Assembly (NCBI RefSeq): GCF_003369915.1 | Contig: NW_022881603.1 | Coordinates: 36,727,124-36,791,123 of the forward strand | Source of the DNA: Drosophila miranda | Lineage: Eukaryota > Arthropoda > Insecta > Diptera > Drosophilidae | Length of the DNA: 64,000 bases | Direction of reading: 5' to 3' | Shown: positions 55,901 to 63,917 of the stretch, one piece after another | Numbering within the stretch: the first letter of the stretch is position 1 | Layout: the number at the start of each line of letters is the position of its first letter | Notes under the pieces: generated by a model | What the model saw: only the letters and a program-made list of their open reading frames with translations | Told to the model about the DNA's origin: nothing | Database searches by the model: none | Program-made: the position numbers and the translations under genes

Positions 55901-58900
55901 CAATCAGAGTAAGAAAGACAGATTTTGACATCATCAGCATACATTAGTGTAGTAGAGTATGTTATAACTTGAGGAAGGTCGTTCACAAATAAAATAAACA
56001 GAAGCGGGCCCAGATGACTTCCCTGTGGCACACCTGAAGTAACATTAACAGTATTTGACAACACGTTAGAAAACAAAACACGTTGAGTACGGTTAGAGAG
56101 ATAGGACAAAATCCAATCTAGAAGATTCGTTGGGAACCCTAATAAGGAGAGCTTTTGAATAAGCAGAGCATGGTTCACAGAATCGAATGCCTTGCTGAAG
56201 TCCGTAAAAACTACATCCGTCTGCAAACCAATTTGAAAACCACGGTGGATTAGGTTAGAAAACTCAAGAAGGTTAGTCGATGTTGAACGATGTCTGAAAA
56301 AACCGTGTTGCGACGGAGATATCAAGCTGCAACAAAGATGTTGCAGTTGCCGGGTGACCAGGAACTCAAGAAGCTTCGGGATGGCGGAAAGCTTTGCGAT
56401 ACCACGATAGTTTTCAATGTTTGATCTTGAACCTTTTTTGTGAAGCGGAATGATGTAGGACTCATTCCAAATTACTGGGAGACAAGACTGTTCCAAGGAG
56501 AGGTTGAAGAGAAAGGTCAAGGGCTTGCAAAGGGACTGGGCACAGTGTTTTAAGATGCAACTTGGTACCTTATCTGGACCCGCAGAAAACGATATGTCCA
56601 TAGATGACAAACCTTCAAGAACAACGCTTTCCTCGAAAAAGGGCAGAAAAATACTGTTAGCTTGAGGTAGCTGGTACGGATACGGAGTGGATGCGTTGTA
56701 AATATGAGACGAGTACGTTGTTTGGAAAAAGTTAGCGAATAAATTTGCAATACCAACAGCAGAAGCTTCTGTTTTGTTCTGGTAATGAAGGGACGGAGGA
56801 AAAACGTTTGCCTTGCGCTTAGCATTAACGAACGAATAGAATTTTTTAGGATCACAACGAAAATTACTACTACATTGTGAAAGGTAATGATTATAACACT
56901 GACTATTGACGGCAAGGAACAGAGAGCGAGCGGAGGAGTATAGAGCTAAGGCCAACGTGGAGCCCGACTTCTGGTACTTTTTATAGAGCCGGGATTTATT
57001 ATTTTTTAAGTATGACAAATACTTGGAGAACCAGGGAGGCTTGGACGATACAGGTACAGTGATATCTGGAACAAACGTATTAAGGGCGGAGTAAATAGAA
57101 CTATAAAACGAGTTAACAGTTGCATCTATGTTCGGTAATGAATAAAGAAACGACCAATCAACACGCGAGAGATGTAGATCTAAATCAATAAAGTTTGTTT
57201 TGCGAAAACACTTTATGTGACAAGGAGCCATGGAACTGTCAGCACCTCCAGATTGTGTACACTCCAGAGATATCAACAAAGTTGGATGGTAAGGATCTTC
57301 AGGGAGAGATATTGGGCTTGCTCTAGATACAGTAGCAAGAGAACCATCGTTAACAAAAACGAGGTCAAGAAGTCTGTCCCTAATGTTTTTAACGGCATTA
57401 ATTTGGACAAGGGAAATATCCGTTAGCCCATTGATAAAGTCATTATGGCAATTGGGAAACAACAGGTTAGCGTCATTACAAGGCAGCCAAGAAAGAAATG
57501 GGAGGTTAAAGTCCCCCATGACAATAATTCGATCATTGCACCCTAATGTAGAAACAACATTATTAATTGCTGAAAGGTGGTGTAAGTAAAGCTCAGCATC
57601 AGACCTGGGAGGAATGTAAGAGCAGGTTAAATAGAAAAATGCGGAGCCAACACGAACTTTGACTGCAACAAATTCAATTCCATGAATGTTATTGAATGGG
57701 AATAACTCAGATGAGAAAACAGATTTAACTGCAATCAGAACCCCACCTGCAAAAGATGGGCGGTCCATTCTATAAATAGTGTAACTATCAATGAAAATTT
57801 CGTGATCATTGACAGAGGAGTTAAGCCAGGTTTCGGTAAACGCGATGGCATCGAAATCAAAGGACGCGCTATTAGTATGAATTTGACGCAACTTTCCCAG
57901 CAAACTGCGAACGTTCTGATAGTGCATGGAAAAATAGTACATTAGTTTTTTGGAGCATGTTCGGTAATTCTTGGATTCGAGTTCGAATCTTTGAGAAGGA
58001 ACTCATGCACAATTGTATGCTCAGGCCATATTGACGGTTCTAGAGAACAGGATAGTAAAGAATCAGGGAGAAGAATTTTAAATGATGATATGTTGCGCTT
58101 ATGTTTAAATGAAAATTTAGTCACAACTATATCAACAGGCGAAGTGTTAAGTTTAGCGGCAAGATGCTGTTTAACATCCTCCGTTGTAGCCTCAGGAATA
58201 AGACGAGAAACAAATATTGCTTTCCGAGGGACCACTGCTTTAAGTTGAAGTCCCGAGCGAGATCGAGATGGTGGAGCCACACCTAAAAGAGATCTCGGTA
58301 CAAGGGCAGAGGAATTGGCAGCAATGGCTGTAGCAGGAATTGGAGTAGGAATTGCAGCAGGAATTGGAGCAGGAATTGGAGCAGGAATTGGCAAGACGTC
58401 GTCAGCAACCAGCACACCCGCACTAGGAGCACTCACCGCGTCAGAAGTGACGGCCACAGAAACTGCAGGGATGGGATTGATGCTGTTGGGGAGTTGGGTG
58501 CTCGAAGGAAGCACATTGCTCGGTGTAAAGAACTCCGGAGCCACCGTTGGCGGATTTACAGACAACGGCGTGGCATGCCTACACGGAAATGCTTCCGATG
58601 GATGAAGGTGGGAGGCAGGCGTACCAATCGGATTAGGTTGCAAGAGATTGGTATCATTATGCGGAATTTTCCGTCTAGGCGATTCGCTCAAGAGTTTGAG
58701 CCCAAGAAACTGTGATTCAAGGGCAAGAAATTTCTCGTTGAGAGCCACAAATTGGTTCCGGACATCCAGAAACCCAGTTCGAGGCTGTCTCATAAATGTG
58801 TGCATTTCGGCCTCAATCTCCCGACAAGCCAGACATGACCAAGACAGGCCCATGCGTTTCGAGATCCGATCATTCAGCCGGCCAAAATTTCCACCACCAG

Positions 58901-61900
58901 CACATTTTATGTGGGCAAAATTGTCGCACAGCCAGCAGCTAAGAAATGAATCACCAATGATAACACCACCGAATTCACATTTCTTTGCACTACAAACGAT
59001 TGCCATTATTGACAGCAGTGTATACCCAAAAGTGTGTATACCAAGGCATAGAAAATCGCGAGTGTGTGTGTGTAAATAGCAACTCGGAGGGATACTTAAA
59101 AGAAAACGAAAAAACAAAAGAAAGACACGGACAACAGTATTGTCGTCGTAGTTGCTTTGTGCATGAGACGATCGACAGTTACAAATTTTGCACTGTGGGA
59201 CAATAAGTATAAAAAATGAGTGGAAATATGAATTTCAATATTGAGAAACTGGACGAAAACAATTATAGCACATGGGAAGTTTTGATGAGAAGTGTTCTCA
59301 TACAAAATGATTTGTGGCCAATCGTCAGTGGTAAAATTGAGCTTAGTGAAAGTAAAACAAATGAGCAACGTGCAGCTTTTGAACTAAAGGATCAAAGGCG
59401 TTGGCGTCAATTTTACTTTGTGTTAAATCGACCCAACTAAACAATATTAAAAATTGTGTATCGTCGTCACAGGCATGGCAAAAGCTAAATAAAATTCACA
59501 GGCCAAGCGGACCAGCAAGGGTAGAGCTTTTAATTAAACAATTGTTGACGTTAAAAATGTCGGATGGTATAAGTGCACAGGAATATTTGCGGAAATTCCA
59601 GGTGGTACACGAGGCTTTAGCAGAGGTCAACATAAAGGTTGATGAAAAGATCTTATCAGTTGTGTTGCTAAATGGTTTGCCTAAATCGTATGAAAGTTTT
59701 GTTGTTGCGATTGAGACGCGAGATGATTTGCCGAGCTTGAGCATGCTAAAAATAAAAATTGCTGAAGAAGCGAAGAGGCAGGAAGATAGCATTAGCAAGG
59801 AAATTACAAGTAGCGCGGAACTACACGTCAGTTATGACAACAACAATTTTAAGAAAAACTTTAAGAAGGGCAAAAAGTGTTTTAAGTGCGGAAAGGAAGG
59901 GCATTTTAAATCGGAATGCCGTGCTAAAAGCAAGCTGGAAGGAGCAAACAACAAGGGCGCAAACAGTAAAAGCGGGGAAAGATTGGGTACAATGCTTTGC
60001 GTAACCGAATATGCCAAAGTGGAACCAGAAAAATATGTACCAATCCTAAGTTTAGCTAAGCCAAATGACCAGATGTTAAATGCATGGTGCATAGACAGTG
60101 GCGCAACGGCGCATCTATGTTGTGACAAGGAACGCTTTGTGTCGTTCACGGAAGATAATCAAAAAGTATTTTTAGCCGGCGGTAAATCACTTATTGCTGA
60201 AGGGCATGGAACTGTTCTAGTAAAGTTCGGTGATAGATCCGTTACGCTGGAAAAGGTTATCTTGGTACCAGATTTGCAGTACAATTTTATATCGGTCACA
60301 AAACTATTAAAACATGGAAAAAACGTTGTGTTTGAGAAAAATCAAGCGATGATTTTTGAAAACGAAAAAATAGTTATAAAGGCACATCTGGAAAATGGAT
60401 TGTTTATGGTTCAGGACAATCAGGAAAAGTGTATGAACACTGTAAATGTTGAGGCAGATGCATTCAAATGTCACAATAGGTTTCAATCGAGCACAAACAG
60501 GTCAAAGGGCGTTCTAGACTTAATATATACTGATGTATGCGGTCCAATGCAAAAGCAGTCAATGGGAGACAATCGATATTTCGCCACATTTATTGATGAT
60601 TGTTCAAGATATGTATCAGTAAGTTTCCTAAAAACCAAAGATCAGGTTTTCGAGGCTTTTAAAGAATTTAAAAGTCAAGTTGAGTGCCAAACTGGGAGAA
60701 AAGTCAAGGTTTTACGAAGCGACAATGGCCGAGAATACATATCAAACGTTTTTGATAATTACCTAAACCAAAATGGAATAAAGCGAAACTTAACAGTGCC
60801 ATATACACCTCAACAAAACGGAGTTGCAGAAAAGGCCAACAGAACATTGGTAGAAATGGCAAGAAGTATGCTGCTGCATGCTGGGTTAAGTGAATGCTAT
60901 TGGGCAGAAGCGATTCGAACTGCCACGTATTTGCGAAATAGAGTGGCAAGCAGCTGCTTGAGTGTGGTGACACCTTTTGAAATATGGACAGGTAGAAAGC
61001 CAGTGGTATCGCATTTAAGAGTTTTTGGCTCAGTAGCGATAGCTCTAGATAAAACAAAGAAATCAAAGTTCGCACAGAAAGGCTTAGAGTATATAATGGT
61101 GGGCTACTCGGATACAGCCAAAGCATACCGTTTGGTCAGTAAAGAAACCAGGAAACTCGTAGAGAGTAGGGATGTCATTTTTGTAGAACCTGAAGGGGGC
61201 AAACTAGATGAATCATGTTCCAATGACATGGCATCAATTGAGGTTCAACAAAACCAGGACTCTGAACCCGAAATGGATAGCGAGCAATTTAAAGATCCAG
61301 AAAATTAGCCAGAAAATCAGGAGGAGATTAGGTCTAGTAATGACATTCTTGTGATTCCAGAACCAATAAGAGGACCAGGACGCCCAACCGTAGTACGGAC
61401 GGGCAAACCAGGACGACCAAGGAAGCAGTATCATATGCTCAATGCGATACTGGCAGCAGACGTACAAGTTCCACAAAACTACGCACAAGCTGAACGGTCT
61501 ACTGAAGGAGAGATATGGAAAGCATCAATGAAGGACGAGTACGAATCTATCGTGAAGAACGGCACGTGGTCGCTTACTAAATTGCCTAGCGGGAAAAAGT
61601 CCATTGGATGCAGATGGGTTTACGCAGTTAAGTCCAATCCGGATGGAAGCGTGAACAGGCTCAAATCACGTCTGGTGGCGAAAGGTTGTAGCCAACGCTA
61701 CGGGATCGACTACAAGGAAACATTTGCACCAGTTGTACGCCACGCAACTATCAGGTTGATAATTGCACATGGTCTCCACCTACATCAAATGGATGTTGTC
61801 ACGGCGTATCTCAACGGCGAATTGCAAGATGAGGTTTTTATGAGACAACCTGAGGGCTTCATCAGCGAAGTTCACCCAAATCACGTTTTGAGGCTTCACA

Positions 61901-63917
61901 AAAGTATATATGGCCTAAAACAATCAGGAAGAGTGTGGAACTCTACGTTGGATGCAACGCTGAGACGCATTGGTTTTATACCGACTGTCAACGAACCCTG
62001 TCTTTATTGTAAGCCAGGTAAAAATATGTGTCTAATAGATGTCTACGTAGATGACATTATTTTGGCGTGTAAGGACCTAGATGATATATCTGATATCAAG
62101 ATAAAGATCGCAGCAGAATTTGATGTGGTTGACATCGGGCCTATGCAATAATTTTTAGGTATTGAGGTGAAACGTGAAGGCAGTACGGGTGCGATTTCAA
62201 TCAGCCAACGGAAGTATATTAGAGAGTTGCTCGAACAGTACAATTTGAAAGATTGTCGACAGACGTCCACGCCTCTTGAAGCTGGTTACCAGGTGGCATG
62301 CAACAAAGAGGACTGCCGCAGGGTCGACATCACATCGTTCCAAAAGCTAATTGGAGAGTTATCTTATCTTGCTGTTATGACTCGTCCGGACATTGCGCAT
62401 TCGGTGAACAAATTAGCACAACGTAACAAGGATCCTCATTCCCAGCATGAAGCGGCAGCCAACCACATCCTTCGATATTTGGCAAAAACTATCGACTGGG
62501 AGATATGCTACACAAAGCAAGGAAAGGCAATTGAGTGTTTTGTTGATGCAGATTGGGCAAGTGATATGACGAACCGAAAGTCATTCACTGGCTATGTATG
62601 CATGTTGGCAGGAGGAGCGGTTTCTTGGGAATCAAGAAAGCAATCGACGGTTGCCCTCAGTTCCACGGAGGTAGAGTACATAGCCTTATCATCTGCAGCA
62701 AAAGAGGCGATATACTTTCGCAGCCTACTGATTGACTTGAAGCTGATGTCCAAGGAGTCAGATGTACGGCGACAACATTGGAGCACAGCAGCTTGCTAGA
62801 AACCCCATGTTTCATGCACGTACAAAGCACATCGACGTCAAGATACATCATATTCGAGAGGTTCTCAAGAGAGGTGAAGTCAACATTGCGTATCTGCCAA
62901 CCGATGAGATGATAGCAGATGTCCTCACAAAGAACTTAGCCAAGGTTAAGCACCATCAATTTGTATTCGCATTTGGTTTAAAAGATCGTTTATAAGTGCT
63001 TGACATGTTATTGAATATAAGTTAAGTATATTTTAAGTTTGTAAACATGCGTTGTGTTGAGGAGGAGTGTTCAAAGTGACCGCCACGATAATTAGATATT
63101 GATCTCTAACAACACTGCGCATGTGCCCTGCTGCATATCGATGTTCTCATATCGATATTCTTCTTTCGGCGTCGGTCTCTTGCGTATGTTACTCGGAAGC
63201 ACATATAATTCTGTATACTGATATTCTTCTGTCTTACAAATAAAATAACTTTAACAAAAACTAATTGGAAAAATAAACAATTGAATGTATTACTTTTTTA
63301 TATTAAATGCATGATTTTTCGTGAAAAATCATCACTTATTAAGTGCATGCAAAAATCATGCATTTAATAAGCGATGATTTAAGCCAAAAAATCATCACTT
63401 ATAAAATCCATGTTTTTTCGTCGCTTATTAAGTGCATGATTTTTCGGCAACGCTCGATTATGCCCTAGGACATCTCCATGTTAAAGTAAACAGCTCAGCG
63501 TATGGCCGGTCATCGACTATGTCCTCGGGGGTAGTGACGTGGTCATCGACGTGTCAGCAGCTGAGTCATCGATGACCCGTACTGCAGGGACATGCACTTT
63601 CAACAAAACATACACATCCATATGCACGTACATACATTTGTATGCATTTCATGCACGTACACCGGTAAAAACTGTTTGAATCTCGTAACGACTTACCAAA
63701 TTAATATCAATGTTGTCACAATATTGAGGATGAGACCGACAATTGTAATTAGATTCGGCGCAAGCCAAAGTGGTGTTTGGCCAACCAGCCAGTTCCACCA
63801 TGGCTGCAGCAAAGGATCCAGAAGGCTTGCGCTGAAGCATGAGTATTTGTGTTCGCTAAGATTTCGCAGCTGCTGGGCGCTGAGAATGTGACTTTCCTTG
63901 TAGACAAGTAGCGGCAT
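37989..63917 (-). CDS. bbc: bbc, choline/ethanolamine phosphotransferase (six exons)
   Basis: Integral membrane enzyme of the Kennedy pathway that transfers phosphocholine or phosphoethanolamine from its CDP form to diacylglycerol in ER/Golgi membranes. Exons (minus): 63697-63917, 46971-47211, 46753-46911, one of three 132-bp exons (45956-46087 used here), 38388-38546, 37989-38330. All junctions are GT-AG and in phase, giving 417 aa, the length of animal CEPT1. Exon 2 carries the CDP-alcohol phosphotransferase signature D102-x2-DG-x2-AR-x8-G-x3-D-x3-D127. The last exon matches the CEPT1 C-terminus ([18 protein letters not shown]). In D. melanogaster bbc also neighbours cid. Intron 1 has grown to 16.5 kb by TE insertion. 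No coding defect was found. Confidence 0.9.
38547..39353. other. bbc intron between exon 5 and alternative exon 4c
   Basis: No TE or ORF of note. There is a short GGTTGGTGGGTGGG-like G-rich run near 38890-38925. Confidence 0.5.
39354..39485 (-). CDS. bbc: bbc alternative exon 4c (132 bp)
   Basis: 44 codons between acceptor TTGGCAG and donor GCT|GTAAGA, the same length and phase as exon 4a. It encodes a hydrophobic segment ([18 protein letters not shown]) and ends CGKNGSTVA, matching the [11 protein letters not shown] end of exon 4a. It would replace a transmembrane segment. A DINE-1 element begins 46 bp upstream of its acceptor, leaving little room for a branch point. A mutually exclusive exon is the simplest reading; transcript support is unknown to me. 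Confidence 0.75.
39532..40628 (+). mobile_element. DINE-1/Helentron-type element, complete
   Basis: Uninterrupted reference copy, 1.1 kb, plus orientation: TTTTTATACCCGATACTC, GTCCGTC microsatellite, three core sub-repeats, hairpin near 40587-40610, terminus CCCCCTCGTT. It lies in a bbc intron. Confidence 0.9.
40629..40936. other. bbc intron, AT-rich
   Basis: No feature recognised. A T run begins directly after the DINE-1 end. Confidence 0.5.
40937..41308 (-). repeat. BEL copy 2 3' LTR
   Basis: 372 bp, TGTGGAG to GAACA, nearly identical to the copy 1 LTRs. Confidence 0.93.
41515..41700 (-). other. coiled-coil coding segment inside BEL copy 2
   Basis: An open minus-strand frame here encodes a Leu/Glu/Gln-rich heptad pattern (for example [19 protein letters not shown]) with no counterpart in BEL copy 1. 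It is flanked by pol-like sequence on one side ([10 protein letters not shown]) and by integrase-like AITEVPDD on the other. It could be a captured host segment or belong to another BEL subfamily. Confidence 0.45.
41791..42240 (-). pseudogene. BEL copy 2 protease/early pol fragment
   Basis: 150-codon frame with the protease triplet DSA ([14 protein letters not shown]) and following pol sequence homologous to copy 1. It is out of frame with gag upstream (break near 42250-42300) and truncated before RT. Confidence 0.8.
42297..43610 (-). CDS. BEL copy 2 Gag
   Basis: 437 aa with an intact start ([15 protein letters not shown]), a helical N-terminus, a central capsid-like region shared with copy 1, and zinc-knuckle-like motifs [28 protein letters not shown] and [13 protein letters not shown]. 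It retains the 63-nt start region and 39-nt segment that copy 1 lost. It ends by frameshift into the protease. Confidence 0.8.
   Translation of the reverse strand: MAAPEPTNVANAAMPSDVDFYKHKAESIARQLKAMDRFLTKEELAELDEAELQARLEQIERMNADFDAAQTSLERLDFLQLAHDARLDFSNVYVKVRSRLSRELMAARTVNVANSTARHTLEGNSSLFAYNSIGRSRMPELQLPRFGGNYMDWPEFHSMFSTMVHKDHRIPIIEKFQYLRGCLDGAALDTIISLELSEENYDNALNLLMLRFDNKLLHFQAHVKAIFGLQGVEKGSAIGLRALSDKINSHLRALQTLATLQEISDGLLIFIIGTKLDHKTKEKWEENLPTSGLPRWSSMASFLEARCRMLENLGSAMATSPSQQVGEDKPVTLITSSNDHPNPICNHCNSSEHYISRCQAFLNLSAFERYKEAKKSRLCLNCLNKGHELQRCRSGLCRHCQAKHHTLLHIPSGTGASSSSSPAEESIQQEAGTVLVF
43985..44355 (-). repeat. BEL copy 2 5' LTR
   Basis: 371 bp. The tRNA-Trp-type primer site lies just inside, as in copy 1. 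It has more substitutions (for example near 44106-44125) than the other LTRs. Confidence 0.92.
44734..44865 (-). CDS. bbc: bbc alternative exon 4b (132 bp)
   Basis: 44 codons between acceptor TTTACTAG and donor GCT|GTAAGC. It encodes a hydrophobic stretch ([16 protein letters not shown]) and ends [11 protein letters not shown], paralogous to exon 4a and 4c ends. Same phase and exact length as the other two. Confidence 0.75.
44866..45917. other. bbc intron between exons 4b and 4a
   Basis: No gene recognised. Contains GGGTAGGGT-like runs near 45490-45515 and TA-rich microsatellite near 45630. Confidence 0.5.
45921..45945 (-). repeat. (CA)n microsatellite next to exon 4a donor
   Basis: 25 nt of TG on the plus strand, that is (CA)n in bbc RNA, starting 11 nt into the intron after exon 4a (donor GTAAGTCTTG). 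CA repeats at such positions can bind hnRNP L-type proteins and modulate splicing. Confidence 0.8.
45956..46087 (-). CDS. bbc: bbc alternative exon 4a (132 bp)
   Basis: 44 codons between acceptor ATATGCAG and donor GCT|GTAAGT, encoding a transmembrane-like segment and [11 protein letters not shown], the closest of the three to vertebrate CEPT1 (GGVGKNGST). Taken as the reference choice in the bbc entry. Confidence 0.82.
47212..48639. other. 3' part of bbc intron 1
   Basis: No coding feature recognised. Several AT microsatellites (near 47836). The stretch 48470-48640 is less AT-rich and could be regulatory, but I see no specific signal. Confidence 0.45.
48674..50002 (+). pseudogene. R1-type LINE ORF1 with one amber codon
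   Basis: One frame is open from the left end of the element to 50002 except for a TAG at 49262-49264 (GEGE-like context). No convincing ATG is present at the start. Middle: basic linker. C-terminal third: knuckles [28 protein letters not shown] and [14 protein letters not shown]. It overlaps ORF2 by about 50 nt. Confidence 0.78.
49951..52959 (+). pseudogene. R1-type LINE ORF2 (endonuclease-RT) with one amber codon
   Basis: Endonuclease motifs [41 protein letters not shown] motifs [36 protein letters not shown]. The frame reads through a TAG at 52741-52743 into the C-terminal zinc motif CSWC...EHIIFQC and stops at 52957-52959. The first in-frame ATG is well downstream of the frame's start, so translation may begin by reinitiation or frameshift after ORF1. 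Confidence 0.83.
52991..53174 (+). promoter_or_regulatory. possible promoter/5' region of the nested small gene
   Basis: GC-richer, with pyrimidine runs (TTTTTCTTTTGTTTCTTTC) and GCGCGTGCCGAACG. It lies directly upstream of a DINE-1 element that separates it from the putative exon at 53813. Speculative. Confidence 0.3.
53175..53812 (+). mobile_element. DINE-1, internally collapsed (638 bp)
   Basis: Both termini are intact (TTTTTATACCCGATACTC; hairpin; CCCCCTCGTT), but only one core sub-repeat is present. The sequence jumps from the first GACGAAAATCTGTGGCATCCAC directly into the third (AATATTGCACATTCGAG), removing about 460 bp seen at 39532-40628. Confidence 0.9.
53813..54479 (+). CDS. putative nested gene, 33-aa small ORF at 54328-54429
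   Basis: On the strand opposite to bbc, inside its first intron. A non-coding exon ends at 53896 (ATCAG|GTAAGTGC), and an acceptor TATTTCAG lies at 54316. Exon 2 has an ATG at 54328 followed by 33 codons ([14 protein letters not shown]...KGARDKKY), a TAA at 54427-54429 and AATAAA at 54468-54473. The peptide is basic and amphipathic-looking, without a signal peptide. DINE-1 lies immediately upstream of exon 1 and copia begins at 54480, 7 bp after the poly(A) signal, so expression may be disturbed. I do not recognise the protein. Confidence 0.5.
54480..54682 (+). repeat. copia 5' LTR
   Basis: 203 bp, with an extra 14-bp ATATCGATGTTCTC unit compared with the 3' LTR, plus several substitutions. 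Confidence 0.92.
54683..54698 (+). other. copia primer binding site (tRNA-iMet half)
   Basis: GGTTATGGGCCCAGAC directly after the LTR. Copia elements prime from an internally cleaved initiator tRNA-Met fragment with this complementarity. Confidence 0.85.
55105..57942 (-). CDS. CR1 ORF2 (endonuclease-RT), intact
   Basis: 945 aa from ATG at 57942, which overlaps the ORF1 stop (TAATG). Endonuclease motifs [28 protein letters not shown] and [11 protein letters not shown] motifs [27 protein letters not shown] and LMYADDVKI. No stop or frameshift. This is the only LINE in the window with both ORFs intact, so it is the youngest candidate for activity. Confidence 0.9.
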   Translation of the reverse strand: MYYFSMHYQNVRSLLGKLRQIHTNSASFDFDAIAFTETWLNSSVNDHEIFIDSYTIYRMDRPSFAGGVLIAVKSVFSSELFPFNNIHGIEFVAVKVRVGSAFFYLTCSYIPPRSDAELYLHHLSAINNVVSTLGCNDRIIVMGDFNLPFLSWLPCNDANLLFPNCHNDFINGLTDISLVQINAVKNIRDRLLDLVFVNDGSLATVSRASPISLPEDPYHPTLLISLECTQSGGADSSMAPCHIKCFRKTNFIDLDLHLSRVDWSFLYSLPNIDATVNSFYSSIYSALNTFVPDITVPVSSKPPWFSKYLSYLKNNKSRLYKKYQKSGSTLALALYSSARSLFLAVNSQCYNHYLSQCSSNFRCDPKKFYSFVNAKRKANVFPPSLHYQNKTEASAVGIANLFANFFQTTYSSHIYNASTPYPYQLPQANSIFLPFFEESVVLEGLSSMDISFSAGPDKVPSCILKHCAQSLCKPLTFLFNLSLEQSCLPVIWNESYIIPLHKKGSRSNIENYRGIAKLSAIPKLLEFLVTRQLQHLCCSLISPSQHGFFRHRSTSTNLLEFSNLIHRGFQIGLQTDVVFTDFSKAFDSVNHALLIQKLSLLGFPTNLLDWILSYLSNRTQRVLFSNVLSNTVNVTSGVPQGSHLGPLLFILFVNDLPQVITYSTTLMYADDVKICLSYSDWYLHTRLQLDLSELLLWCSTNLLFLNLSKCKLMTFYRRAPHFVSYVLGNHVLERISSSYDLGVLFDHKMCFNTHIVATVNKAKGVLAFIKRWSKEFDDPYVTKQLYISLVRPILEYCSCVWSPQYKEQQAVIESVQKQFLIFALRNFNWDSGRILPPYRSRLNLIDLPSLHHRRICNGVIFVHKLLLGTVDSQTLLGQIDLAVPSRPTRTFRPIRLPICRSNYADHEPFRVLCHNYNSLCLTLSPELSLKLIACNIYNHLNLANF
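57942..59006 (-). CDS. CR1 ORF1 (PHD-like zinc finger), intact
   Basis: 354 aa from the ATG at 59006 ([14 protein letters not shown]). An earlier in-frame start at 59117 would lie in copia leader sequence. The N-terminal C/H pattern (C-x4-C ... [12 protein letters not shown] ... CLAC) is a PHD-like finger as in CR1 ORF1. A Pro/Ala-rich middle includes a short [12 protein letters not shown] repeat. A C-terminal RNA-binding-like region ends at APKN. Confidence 0.85.
   Translation of the reverse strand: MAIVCSAKKCEFGGVIIGDSFLSCWLCDNFAHIKCAGGGNFGRLNDRISKRMGLSWSCLACREIEAEMHTFMRQPRTGFLDVRNQFVALNEKFLALESQFLGLKLLSESPRRKIPHNDTNLLQPNPIGTPASHLHPSEAFPCRHATPLSVNPPTVAPEFFTPSNVLPSSTQLPNSINPIPAVSVAVTSDAVSAPSAGVLVADDVLPIPAPIPAPIPAAIPTPIPATAIAANSSALVPRSLLGVAPPSRSRSGLQLKAVVPRKAIFVSRLIPEATTEDVKQHLAAKLNTSPVDIVVTKFSFKHKRNISSFKILLPDSLLSCSLEPSIWPEHTIVHEFLLKDSNSNPRITEHAPKN
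59216..62995 (+). pseudogene. copia Gag-Pol polyprotein, defective
   Basis: Gag starts at 59216 ([20 protein letters not shown]) and has a CCHC knuckle [14 protein letters not shown] near 59877. The protease motif [12 protein letters not shown], integrase core ([16 protein letters not shown]), RT ([21 protein letters not shown]) and RNase H ([19 protein letters not shown]) follow in order. Defects: a one-base loss near 59396, TAG at 61306-61308, TAA at 62149-62151 (GPMQ-stop-FLGIEV), and a frameshift near 62765 before [14 protein letters not shown]. Confidence 0.9.
63068..63256 (+). repeat. copia 3' LTR
   Basis: 189 bp, one ATATCGATGTTCTC unit shorter than the 5' LTR. Preceded by the GAGGAGGAG purine tract and followed by AAAAC target duplication. 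Confidence 0.92.
63262..63696. repeat. inverted-repeat cluster in bbc intron 1
   Basis: A stem-loop with 24-bp arms (63326-63349 and 63357-63380, 22 of 24 pairing, CAAAAAT loop). Related motifs (AAAAATCATCACTTAT, CTTATTAAGTGCATG) recur to 63445. A GTCATCGATGAC palindrome lies near 63567. No coding sequence. Confidence 0.6.
63697..63917 (-). CDS. bbc: bbc exon 1 (N-terminus)
   Basis: Starts at ATG 63917 ([17 protein letters not shown]), ends at donor TTTG|GTAAGT in phase 2, and includes the CEPT1-like segment [12 protein letters not shown] and the first membrane helix. Upstream sequence to 64000 is presumably 5' UTR. Confidence 0.88.

Larger units (their letters stand above)
55024..59020 (-). 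mobile_element. CR1-clade LINE, apparently full length
   Basis: About 4.0 kb on the minus strand inserted in the copia leader. The 3' tail is an AATA-type tandem run (TATTTATTT on plus, 55024-55045). Two intact ORFs joined by TAATG. The 5' end is set near 59020; flanks share GTGTATA, a possible short target duplication. It has CR1 hallmarks: a PHD-like zinc finger ORF1, APE-RT ORF2 and no RNase H. Confidence 0.87.
54480..63256 (+). mobile_element. Ty1/copia LTR retrotransposon with nested CR1 LINE
   Basis: LTRs begin TGTTCAAAGTGACC and end TTTAACA, with a perfect 5-bp target duplication AAAAC (54475-54479 and 63257-63261). A copia-type primer site GGTTATGGGCCCAG follows the left LTR. A purine tract GAGGAGGAG precedes the right LTR. 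Gag-protease-integrase-RT-RNase H order is copia. About 4 kb of CR1 LINE interrupts the leader. In bbc intron 1, plus strand. Confidence 0.93.

Noticed and set aside
58315-59079. Plus-strand ORFs with Gly-Ile repeats ([12 protein letters not shown])
   Set aside because: They are the antisense reading of the Pro/Ala repeat in CR1 ORF1.
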